Below the pieces are notes generated by a model that saw only the letters and a program-made list of their open reading frames with translations, searched no databases and had not been told where the DNA came from. Made by a program: the position numbers and the translations under genes. From Clostridiales bacterium (GTDB lineage: Bacteria; Bacillota_A; Clostridia; Lachnospirales; Lachnospiraceae), in assembly GCA_030154385.1 (NCBI GenBank), contig JASKJZ010000220.1, positions 1 to 5,055 on the forward strand: a DNA stretch of 5,055 nucleotides, read 5' to 3'. Positions 1 to 5,055 of the stretch are shown piece after piece (the first letter of the stretch is position 1; the number at the start of each line of letters is the position of its first letter).

Positions 1-43
1 CAAATATTCATAAGGGACTCGTTGGTAGCTTCACTTATCTCTT

Positions 44-63
44 GTAGATTTAAGTAAATCTAC
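44..63. repeat. Perfect 9-bp inverted repeat just past the rloB stop
   Basis: GTAGATTTA (44-52) is followed after two bases by its exact reverse complement TAAATCTAC (55-63), four bases beyond the rloB stop codon. The position suits a transcript-end hairpin. On the minus strand, however, the stem is followed by AAGAGATAAG and has no U-tract, and the stem itself is AT-rich. On the plus strand it is followed by GATTTTATT, only weakly T-rich. It may be a weak terminator or a chance palindrome; no more can be said. Confidence 0.4.
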
Positions 64-67
64 GATT

Positions 68-760
68 TTATTCGTCTAGATATTGTTTTAACTTTTCAAC
101 CAACTTATATACCATTGTTCCTGGATCAAATTGCGAAGGTATATCATTTTTTTCGTTGAAGCTTTCCATGCGTCTCTTTACATTTCTTATGGCGGTATTA
201 ACACCATCATATATATTGACCAAATCGTAAATATCCTCATAATTTTTACGATAGGTTCCATCACCTAGACTATACTTTTCAAATATTTCGCTCAATTTTT
301 CACTCCAATCATATCTATGAAGTGCAGAATCGTTGTAATGGAAATGCAAGTAAAGCCAATACTCAAAAGATTGATTACTCCATGCAACCTCATAGCCTTT
401 TTCTTTTCCTAATCGTATGGCCTCATCAAAATCATCAAAATCATCTTTATAAAATACCACCAAAACTTTTTGTTATATTATATTTGAATCTTTAACTATT
501 TGTTCAGTGACTTCAATCTGTTTTCCTGTACTGCATCCCTCTCCCAATATAGCAATGACAGGATTTTCAATTACATCAATCCGTCCGTCCATTTTTTCTT
601 TGATTTTCTTTTGAATTCCTTTAAAATAAAGTGGTTCTGTTCTTTTTCCTTCAGTTACAATCAAGAAAGAGTTTGTATTAGCAGGTCTATAATCATGCTT
701 TCTTTTTTCTCGTTCCTTTCGATGTTTTTTAAATAAATCATCAGACCCCAAACTACTCAC
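68..760 (-). pseudogene. rloB: RloB-family TOPRIM-like defence protein, broken by an in-frame stop
   Basis: RloB-family proteins are small TOPRIM-like putative nucleases, normally encoded just after an AAA ATPase (RloA) in restriction-linked or abortive-infection loci. Reading from a GTG at 758-760, codons 1-95 carry a basic start (KKHRKEREKRK) and the N-terminal signature LIVTEGKRTEPLYF (about residues 33-46, Glu37 being the probable TOPRIM acid). Codon 96 is TAA (473-475). The same frame then continues without any shift to the real stop at 68-70 and shows SNQSFEYWLYLHFHY, typical of the RloB C-terminal half. Joined, the gene has about 230 codons, a normal length for the family, so one nonsense mutation splits an otherwise full-length gene. 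A TTG at 461-463 could in principle restart translation but has no good ribosome binding site. Near the stop, two family-typical core residues also look changed: the segment reads VLVVFYKDDF where I expect VWVVFDKDDF (recalled consensus). Loss of the first Asp of the DxD pair would disable a TOPRIM site. The region is AT-richer than the neighbouring operon. Most likely a decaying gene; sequencing error is the alternative. Confidence 0.85.
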
Positions 761-777
761 CTGCTTTCAAAGAAAAG
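757..777 (-). pseudogene. Possible last codons of a lost rloA-type partner gene
   Basis: Immediately upstream of the rloB GTG, a minus-strand frame reads LFFESR and ends in a TGA that overlaps the GTG start (GTGA, 757-760). This is the kind of 4-base overlap expected between a partner gene and rloB. The same frame is closed upstream by another TGA at 778-780, so no open ATPase gene exists here. RloA-type ATPases usually precede RloB (family knowledge). The few codons are too short to identify by similarity, and this reading is an inference from the overlap alone. Confidence 0.22.
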
Positions 778-784
778 TCATTAA

Positions 785-1039
785 GTGGAAACTAAGGTGC
801 CAGGTATTTACTTCTTTGATTTCATAAGGGCACAGGAAGAGAATCCAGAACGGTCTTCAAAAGACGCGTTGCTTGTCTTTCTAAGCGAGACTCCATTTAT
901 GGAGGTAAGGATAAGATGTGCCCATGTGCCTCCGTGGATCGAACGAGATGGTCGTTTTGAGGTTCAGGTACAAGATAAAGGCGAAGAAGTGATAGCTTTG
1001 ATCCGAAAGATTCAGTGTGAAAGGAAGGCGAGTGTATGA
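785..1039 (+). CDS. 84-residue unknown protein, probably the 3' end of a truncated gene
   Basis: I do not recognise this protein. The frame opens at a GTG (785) directly after an in-frame TAA (782-784), with only a poor ribosome binding site upstream (AAAGAAAAG). That suggests the true 5' part was lost at the junction with the rloB region; a short complete protein cannot be excluded. The product is mixed polar, soluble in appearance and without a signal peptide or membrane span. Visible features are an N-terminal hydrophobic stretch (IYFFDFIRAQE), a central strand-like segment (DALLVFLSETPF), a distinctive CAHVPPWIERDGRF and a C-terminal amphipathic end (EEVIALIRKIQ). It ends in an ATGA overlap with the following repeat protein, so the two are translationally coupled and it belongs to the transporter operon. 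Its codon choice and GC resemble the operon and not the rloB side. No function is proposed. Confidence 0.6.
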   Translation: METKVPGIYFFDFIRAQEENPERSSKDALLVFLSETPFMEVRIRCAHVPPWIERDGRFEVQVQDKGEEVIALIRKIQCERKASV

Positions 1040-2034
1040 ATTATTTATTGTTAGATTCTTCTCATATTCAAATGGAATTTGGTATATTAGGAGATGTATC
1101 CCATTTCCATACGTATCGTTCTGGAGAGCTTGAAAGTGTAACTCTGGCTGGGAAAAATATAGTACTAACCCATGCAGGAGAGCTTGTTCCAGCTTATCAA
1201 GAGACGGCAAGAAGAAAGAAAAAGCCATCGATTGAATTTCATAAAAATGGAATGATAAAAGCAGTTGCCCTGGAGGAACAGTCTGAGGTGGAAACGCCAA
1301 TCGGTAGCTTACCCGCTGAGTATGTAACGTTTTATCCAATGGGAGAGCTGCACCGAGTGCTTGTTTGCAATGGACAGATTAGTGGCTTTTGGACGGAGGA
1401 GGAAGAGAGAGAATATGCAATTCCATTATCATTCGCATTTGATTTTGCACAGTTTTCGGCCAGACTAAATGGAATCTGCTTTTATCAAACAGGAGAGATC
1501 AAGAGTATTACGCTATATCCGAAGGAGAGGATATCGGTGGTGACACCAGCAGGAGCTGTGGAAACGGAAATTGGTTTCTCGTTATATCAATCAGGAAAAA
1601 TTCAATCGATTGAGCCGAAGTCTGGCACCAAAGTCATGACACCAATTGGAGAAATAATAGCAGCCGATTCAGATGCAAATGGAATTAATGCAGACAGTAA
1701 CTCCTTATCCTTTGATCAGAAGGGAAGGATCGTGTCGGTGAAGACCATACAAAGTAAGATTATGGTGCAAAGTCAGGATGCGAGATTTTTTATGCTGGAA
1801 GCGAAAGTAAAATCGCATCCGCTATATGATGATCAAACCATTCAAAGTGCGATGCAGCTTACGTTTGATTATGAAAGGGAGACGGTGCAGGTAAACGGCA
1901 TAGAAAGCATGGAGTTTTCAATTCCAAACGACAATTTTATCATCACGCATATTGCAGAGGAAGCATTCGGGTGTTCCCCAATTGATTGCGCTAGCTGTTC
2001 ACTTTGCAATACCAAAAAGGAGGGAAGCGTATGA
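1036..2034 (+). CDS. MORN-like beta-hairpin repeat protein with C-terminal cysteine cluster
   Basis: A 332-residue protein of unknown function. The ATG is preceded by AAGGAAGG (1021-1028) at a good distance and overlaps the upstream stop as ATGA. It has no signal peptide or membrane span, so it is probably cytoplasmic. At least six copies of a short repeat are visible, of pattern hydrophobic-x-(F/Y/H)-x-x-x-G-x-(I/L)-x-x-(V/I): FHTYRSGELESVTL (24-37), IEFHKNGMIKAVAL (66-79), VTFYPMGELHRVLV (97-110), ICFYQTGEIKSITL (147-160), FSLYQSGKIQSIEP (181-194) and LSFDQKGRIVSVKT (224-237). These alternate with a second element such as VETPIGSLPA (85-94), VVTPAGAVET (168-177) and VMTPIGEIIA (200-209). 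The pattern is like MORN-type repeats and suggests a curved beta sheet. The C-terminus carries Cys313, 318, 321 and 324 in a C-x4-C-x2-C-x2-C arrangement, a candidate metal or iron-sulfur site. Its stop overlaps the modA start (ATGA), so it is coupled to the transporter and may be an accessory factor in molybdate use (inference). Confidence 0.85.
   Translation: MNYLLLDSSHIQMEFGILGDVSHFHTYRSGELESVTLAGKNIVLTHAGELVPAYQETARRKKKPSIEFHKNGMIKAVALEEQSEVETPIGSLPAEYVTFYPMGELHRVLVCNGQISGFWTEEEEREYAIPLSFAFDFAQFSARLNGICFYQTGEIKSITLYPKERISVVTPAGAVETEIGFSLYQSGKIQSIEPKSGTKVMTPIGEIIAADSDANGINADSNSLSFDQKGRIVSVKTIQSKIMVQSQDARFFMLEAKVKSHPLYDDQTIQSAMQLTFDYERETVQVNGIESMEFSIPNDNFIITHIAEEAFGCSPIDCASCSLCNTKKEGSV
2017..2024 (+). 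promoter_or_regulatory. Ribosome binding site fixing the modA start at 2031
   Basis: AAGGAGGG lies six bases before the ATG at 2031, inside the last codons of the upstream gene. An in-frame TTG at 2004 would give a longer protein, but it has no such site and would put nine extra residues ahead of a textbook lipoprotein signal peptide. The ATG is therefore preferred. Confidence 0.8.
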
Positions 2035-2858
2035 AGCTGGATAAAAAAAGAAATACCAGATGGATTAGTATACTCTTAGTTGTAATCCTTTTGTTGTCTG
2101 CTTGTCAAACTATGCCGCAAAGCAAAAGTACAAAAGAGGCGATTACTGGATTTGAGGATGTGAATACGGATCAGGTATCGTTGATTGCACTTGGAAATTC
2201 AGATGTTCCTGTCGGACAATATTCACAAGAGATTTTCGAGAATATGGGGATTTGGGAAGCCATCAAGGATAAGATCTCGTACGGATCAAATGTGAAGGAG
2301 GTGCTTTCGCAAGTAGAGGAAAAGAGTGTGGATTGCGGCGTTGTTTATGCAACGGATGCAGCGACTGCGACTGGGGTGCAAGTGGTAGCATCGGCACCAG
2401 AGGGCACCTTGCAAACGCCAGTTCAGTATCCAGTTGCGATGTTGAGCGGGTCAAAAAGCAAGGAGGCTGCAAAAACCTTCTTAAATTTCTTACTGACAAA
2501 GGAGGCTGTTGCTGTATTTGAAGCCGTAGGATTTCAAATGGCAATGGAGCAGGAGACAATGAATATTGAGGGGAAAGAAAGGGCTACCTTACATGTTTTT
2601 GCAGCAGCAAGCTTGACCGAGTCGCTAACGAAGATTCAGTCACTTTTTCAGGAAAAATATCCGCAAATTGAGGTTATATTGAATTTTGATTCCAGCGGAA
2701 CCCTACAAACACAGATTGAAGAAGGAGCCGATGCCGATATCTTTTTCTCGGCAGCAGATAAACAAATGAGGGCACTTAAGGAAGAAGGATACATCGAGTC
2801 GGACACAATTTGGGAGCTATTAAATAACGAAGTTGTTCTGATTGTTCCAGAGGCCTGA
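2031..2858 (+). CDS. modA: Molybdate-binding lipoprotein ModA with halves in swapped order
   Basis: ModA proteins bind molybdate or tungstate outside the membrane and deliver it to ModB. This 275-residue product starts with a lipoprotein signal (basic start, hydrophobic 12-22, lipobox LSAC with Cys25) and a short linker (26-37). Residues about 38-170 then match the normal C-terminal part: LGNSDVPVGQY (54-64), NVKEVL (87-92), VVYATDA (104-110), YPVAML (133-138) and a closing FEAVGF (163-168). After a linker (about 169-184) comes the normal N-terminal part: LHVFAAASLTES (187-198), NFDSSGTLQTQIEEGADADI (218-237), and the hinge strand VVLIVPEA at the very end. Residues matching the E. coli ModA oxyanion contacts (two serines, the VPxG loop, the NV position, the VVY tyrosine) are all present once: Ser194, Ser221/222, Val61, Val88 and Tyr106. 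Total length is normal, so this is one complete set of segments in permuted order, not a double domain. The cut falls at the first lobe crossover, a point where a two-lobe binding protein could tolerate new termini. It may be a functional circular permutant, a broken duplication remnant or an assembly artefact. modB follows after 34 bases. Confidence 0.85.
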   Translation: MKLDKKRNTRWISILLVVILLLSACQTMPQSKSTKEAITGFEDVNTDQVSLIALGNSDVPVGQYSQEIFENMGIWEAIKDKISYGSNVKEVLSQVEEKSVDCGVVYATDAATATGVQVVASAPEGTLQTPVQYPVAMLSGSKSKEAAKTFLNFLLTKEAVAVFEAVGFQMAMEQETMNIEGKERATLHVFAAASLTESLTKIQSLFQEKYPQIEVILNFDSSGTLQTQIEEGADADIFFSAADKQMRALKEEGYIESDTIWELLNNEVVLIVPEA

Positions 2859-2879
2859 GAGCGATAACAACTAATCAAT

Positions 2880-2886
2880 GGAGGAA
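2880..2886 (+). promoter_or_regulatory. Ribosome binding site fixing the modB start at 2893
   Basis: GGAGGAA sits six bases before the ATG at 2893. An earlier in-frame ATG at 2878 overlaps this site and has none of its own, so the later start is preferred. It also places the charged N-terminus and first membrane span as in other ModB proteins. Confidence 0.8.
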
Positions 2887-2892
2887 GACAAG

Positions 2893-3552
2893 ATGAATCT
2901 ATTTCCCTTATGGAATTCCCTGCGTATTTCGTTCCTTGCATCCATTATCACCTTTTTTCTTGGGATTTTTCTAGCATATTATGTTGTAAAATTACCCGGT
3001 GTTGTAAAAGGGGTACTCGATACCCTATTTACAATCCCAATGGTGCTTCCGCCTACCGTTGTTGGATTCCTTTTGCTTAAGCTATTATCGCCGAAAAGCT
3101 CTCTTGGTATGCTAGTCTCAAAGTATTTTGCTACTACAATCACGATGAAGTGGTATGCTGCCATAGCGGCGGTAGTTGCAGTTACGTTTCCGCTGATGTA
3201 TCGAACGGCAAGAAGCTCCTTCGAGGCATTTAATCCACATATTATTGCGAGTGCACAGACCTTGTGTTTAAGCAATACTTATATCTTTTGGAAAATTCTG
3301 CTTCCAAATTGCAAGGCAGGAATGGCGGCAGGACTTGTGCTAGCATTTGCCAGAGGACTTGGAGAATATGGTGCAACAAGTATGGTGGCGGGATATATTG
3401 CAAATCGCACGGCAACCATTTCCACTACGGTCGCGTATTACTGGCAGACGAATCAAGATCAAATGGCTATGAAATGGGTCGTTATGAATATAGCGATTTC
3501 ATTTCTTGTGATGCTTGTGGTAAATGGAGTGGAAAAGCGCATCTCATTTTGA
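2893..3552 (+). CDS. modB: Molybdate ABC transporter permease ModB
   Basis: ModB is the membrane permease of the molybdate importer and works as a dimer between ModA and ModC. The 219-residue length is typical. Hydrophobic spans are visible at about 12-32, 44-66, 86-104, 143-163 and 194-212. Family motifs are clear: TIPMVLPPTVVGFLLL (47-62) and AFARGLGEYGATSMVAGYI (151-169). The cytoplasmic loop that docks onto the ATPase lies at about 115-143 (ASAQTLCLSNTYIFWKILLP) and keeps the terminal LP. The usual EAA is replaced by ASA, and the conserved glycine of the following LG is Cys125, a departure from the common pattern. The gene starts 34 bases after modA and ends 13 bases before the modC TTG start, so the three are one transcription unit. 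Substrate choice between molybdate and tungstate cannot be decided from the sequence. Confidence 0.93.
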   Translation: MNLFPLWNSLRISFLASIITFFLGIFLAYYVVKLPGVVKGVLDTLFTIPMVLPPTVVGFLLLKLLSPKSSLGMLVSKYFATTITMKWYAAIAAVVAVTFPLMYRTARSSFEAFNPHIIASAQTLCLSNTYIFWKILLPNCKAGMAAGLVLAFARGLGEYGATSMVAGYIANRTATISTTVAYYWQTNQDQMAMKWVVMNIAISFLVMLVVNGVEKRISF

Positions 3553-3558
3553 AAGGAG
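3553..3558 (+). promoter_or_regulatory. Ribosome binding site fixing a TTG start for modC
   Basis: AAGGAG lies immediately after the modB stop, seven bases before a TTG at 3566. Starting there gives SLYCKIKKKCGAFMLDIE, which matches the usual ModC beginning (short first strand, then the core). The longer reading from the ATG at 3524 would overlap modB and add 14 unsupported residues. The internal ATG at 3608 would remove the first strand. Confidence 0.78.
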
Positions 3559-3565
3559 TAATCGC

Positions 3566-4603
3566 TTGTCCTTATACTGTAAAATCAAAAAGAAATGTGG
3601 AGCATTTATGCTTGATATTGAAATGGAAGCGAACGAGGAGACAGTGGCCTTAATGGGAGCCTCGGGTTGCGGAAAGACGATGACCCTTCGCTTAATTGCA
3701 GGAATCGCAAAGCCAGATAGCGGGATAATCGTTATCAATGGCGAGACCGTCTTTGATTCTCAAAAAAAAATCAACCTGCCTCCAAAAAGACGAAAGACGG
3801 GATTTCTATTTCAAGACTATGCTCTGTTTCCAAACATGACGGTGGAAGAAAATATAAGAGCAGTCTTACCGAAGGAACAAAAGGGCAGAGCGGGCGAATT
3901 AATGGAACAGTTTTGCTTGACCGGCTTAGAAAAGCACTATGAAAGTCAGCTTTCTGGCGGACAAAAGCAGCGTTGTGCACTGGCCAGGATGATAGCTTCT
4001 AATCCGCAGATTATCTTACTGGATGAACCTTTTTCAGCGCTTGACAGTTACTTGCGTTGGCAGATGGAGCGGGAGATCACATCGGTAATCAGGCAATTTG
4101 GTAAAACCGTACTCTTCGTATCGCATGACCGTGATGAAGTATATCGCATCAGTGATCGCGTGGTGGTCATTGATCATGGGAAAAGTGAAGCAATTATCGA
4201 AAAAGAAAAATTGTATCGGAACCCCACAACCTATGTGGATGCATTGTTGACCGGTTGCAAAAATATTTGCCCTGTCGTAGAAGACGGGGAGTATTTTGCG
4301 GCAAAGGAGTATGGAATTTGGGTACCCACCAATCATACGGTGCGTCAAATTTCCTATATCGGATTTCGCGCCAAACGCATATATCCAGCACATTTCCTGC
4401 CTTCTGGTACGCAGGCAATCGTGCTGGAATACGAAATAATGGAGCAAACCGAGGCTGTATTTAGTATGGTGTTGATGGTGCGTATAAAAGGAGCATCCGA
4501 GATGATTCGGTGGGAACTGCGTAAGGAAGAATATGAAACATTAGATCAACAGGAACCAAAACTAGCAATTCCATACGAGGAGATTTTTTTCCTAACACGG
4601 TAG
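3566..4603 (+). CDS. modC: Molybdate ABC transporter ATPase ModC
   Basis: The ATP-binding subunit that drives molybdate import, peripheral on the cytoplasmic face of ModB. From the TTG start it is 345 residues, normal for ModC. All nucleotide-binding motifs are intact: Walker A GASGCGKT (31-38), Q-loop LFQDYALFPN (81-90, Gln83), signature LSGGQKQR (129-136), Walker B IILLDEP (149-155), D-loop SALD (157-160) and H-loop His187 in VSHDRDEV. The sequence KRRKTGFLFQDYALFPNMTV is characteristic of the molybdate/sulfate/iron importer group. Residues from about 255 to the end form a C-terminal domain with a TOBE/Mop-like look (QISYIGFRAKRIYP, then strand-rich sequence). In ModC this domain can bind oxyanion and inhibit transport when the cell is replete. 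The frame runs through an A9 tract at 3762-3770 without damage. It is the last gene of the operon and is followed by a strong terminator. Confidence 0.95.
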   Translation: MSLYCKIKKKCGAFMLDIEMEANEETVALMGASGCGKTMTLRLIAGIAKPDSGIIVINGETVFDSQKKINLPPKRRKTGFLFQDYALFPNMTVEENIRAVLPKEQKGRAGELMEQFCLTGLEKHYESQLSGGQKQRCALARMIASNPQIILLDEPFSALDSYLRWQMEREITSVIRQFGKTVLFVSHDRDEVYRISDRVVVIDHGKSEAIIEKEKLYRNPTTYVDALLTGCKNICPVVEDGEYFAAKEYGIWVPTNHTVRQISYIGFRAKRIYPAHFLPSGTQAIVLEYEIMEQTEAVFSMVLMVRIKGASEMIRWELRKEEYETLDQQEPKLAIPYEEIFFLTR

Positions 4604-4685
4604 TGCCGATGTTATTTCACGTAGAAAATGATTCGTTTCAGGTATAGAACCGCATAGTTGTGCGCATCTGGAATAAGTAAATCAT

Positions 4686-4716
4686 AAGTCAGAGGCAAAT
4701 TGTCTCTGACTTTTTT
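4686..4716 (+). terminator. Intrinsic terminator of the mod operon
   Basis: A 12-pair stem (4686-4697 with 4701-4712, containing one G-T pair) closes on a three-base loop, and its 3' arm runs into TTTTTT (4711-4716). The core is GTCAGAG/CTCTGAC. It sits 82 bases after the modC stop, as expected for the end of the plus-strand operon. On the opposite strand the stem is followed by ATGATTTACTT, not a clean T-run, so it would serve the convergent regulator gene less well. The bases between the modC stop and the stem, and from 4717 to 4780, hold no gene that I can see. Confidence 0.9.
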
Positions 4717-4780
4717 AGTGCATCAAGCATAGGGCGTACTCTTATGGGTTTCCAGAACTCCAGAAGGGTCTAGGAAAATA

Positions 4781-5043
4781 TTATTCAATATCTGGAAGTT
4801 TATCTTTGGATAAAACGAAATGCTTTTGATGCGTGGTCAGAAATCCATCTTGTGTCATCTTGCTTAATTCATTGGACAGAGCGCTGCGGTCAAGATTTAA
4901 GTAATCTGCCAACTGTTGTCGGTTAAAGGGAATATCAAATTCATAGCTTCTATTTAGGGTTGCTTCATCGGAGAGATAAGATAAAAGTCTGGATCGAATT
5001 GTTTTAGCAGCGGTGTGAAAGCTACGTCTGGAAAGATGTAAAT
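4781..5043 (-). CDS. Crp/Fnr-family transcription regulator, C-terminal part only
   Basis: The open frame enters from the right-hand end and stops at TAA (4781-4783), giving 86 readable residues. SRRSFHTAAKTIRSRLLSYL is the characteristic end of the long dimerisation helix and entry to the DNA-binding domain of Crp/Fnr proteins. IPFNRQQLADYLNLDRSALS, then NELSKMTQDGFL, is a winged helix-turn-helix with the recognition helix at DRSALSNELSKM. HFVLSKDKL forms the end of the wing. The cyclic-nucleotide-like sensor domain and the start codon are missing because the contig ends here. The final 12 bases of the window are adapter, so no residue upstream of the leucine coded at 5039-5041 should be trusted. 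The ligand cannot be inferred. The gene is convergent with the mod operon, so co-regulation is possible but not shown. Confidence 0.85.
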
Positions 5044-5055
5044 AGATCGGAAGAG
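5044..5055. other. Residual Illumina adapter sequence at the contig end
   Basis: The last 12 bases, AGATCGGAAGAG, are identical to the start of the widely used Illumina TruSeq adapter. Their place at the very end of the window makes chance unlikely. They are not genomic and should be trimmed; they also show that the contig was built from reads with incomplete adapter removal. Confidence 0.9.

Noticed and set aside
473..475. Programmed readthrough or an altered genetic code at the rloB TAA
   Set aside because: TAA is not a selenocysteine codon, TAA is used as the ordinary stop of rloB itself and of the regulator gene, and the flanking catalytic residues also look damaged. Nonsense mutation or sequence error is simpler.
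881..1339. A long open minus-strand frame of 152 codons
   Set aside because: It lies opposite the well-supported repeat protein and the 84-codon ORF, has no recognisable motif and no ribosome binding context. It is a coding shadow.
2854..2874. In the +1 frame after the modA stop the sequence reads PESDNN before a TAA, which could be hinge-loop residues of a frameshifted normal ModA
   Set aside because: The match is only a few residues, the frame ends at once, and no second copy of the C-terminal half follows before modB. It cannot restore a normal gene.
3264..3653. A plus-strand open frame of 129 codons overlapping modB and modC
   Set aside because: It is out of frame with both genes, which are fully supported by motifs and ribosome binding sites, and it shows no motif of its own.
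4034..4447. A minus-strand open frame of 137 codons inside modC
   Set aside because: modC is unambiguous on the other strand with all ABC motifs; this is a shadow frame without any family signature.
4751..4765. TCCAGAA repeated twice with an 8-base period between the operon and the regulator gene
   Set aside because: Only two copies, no palindromic structure and no adjacent promoter; it is too little to call an operator.
1..5055. CRISPR array, tRNA or rRNA gene, or insertion sequence
   Set aside because: No spaced identical repeats, no cloverleaf or ribosomal RNA sequence and no transposase-like frame was seen on either strand.

Overview
The window looks like a short contig from a low-GC Gram-positive anaerobe, probably a Clostridia/Lachnospiraceae-type bacterium. 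Grounds: strong AAGGAGG-type ribosome binding sites, a lipoprotein-type substrate-binding protein, GTG and TTG starts, and ModC/RloB sequences that resemble Lachnospiraceae proteins as I remember them (inference, no search run). The last 12 bases match the start of the common Illumina adapter, so the right-hand end is a contig end and not a natural boundary.

Layout. (1) 68-760, minus strand: an RloB-family gene of the TOPRIM-like defence type, broken by an in-frame TAA and by changes in its catalytic core. Its usual RloA ATPase partner is absent; at most a few codons of its tail remain around 757-777. (2) 785-4603, plus strand: a tightly packed operon. It holds an 84-codon ORF that is probably the 3' end of a truncated gene, a 332-residue repeat protein with a C-terminal cysteine cluster, and a molybdate-type ABC transporter: binding protein ModA, permease ModB and ATPase ModC. 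Three of the four junctions are ATGA-type overlaps or gaps of 13 bases or less; the modA-modB gap is 34 bases. (3) 4686-4716: a strong intrinsic terminator closing the operon. (4) 4781 to the contig end, minus strand: the C-terminal helix-turn-helix part of a Crp/Fnr-family regulator, convergent with the operon.

The most striking observation is ModA. Its two halves are in swapped order: signal peptide, then the half that is normally C-terminal (GNSDVPVG, VVYATDA, YPVAML), then the half that is normally N-terminal (FAAASLTES, SSGTLQTQIEEGADADIF), ending at the hinge strand VVLIVPE. All expected oxyanion-contacting positions are present once each and total length is normal. The gene therefore reads as a natural circular permutant of a periplasmic binding protein, or else as a rearrangement or assembly artefact that mimics one. 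A 5-base match (GAGGC) sits at both ends of the permuted block.

How the genes work together: ModA would capture molybdate or tungstate at the membrane surface, ModB forms the channel and ModC powers import. The repeat/cysteine protein is translationally coupled to modA and is a candidate accessory factor of unknown function. The rloB remnant is AT-richer (about 27-37 % GC in lines counted by hand, against 40-57 % in counted operon lines) and is probably acquired, decaying DNA next to the operon.
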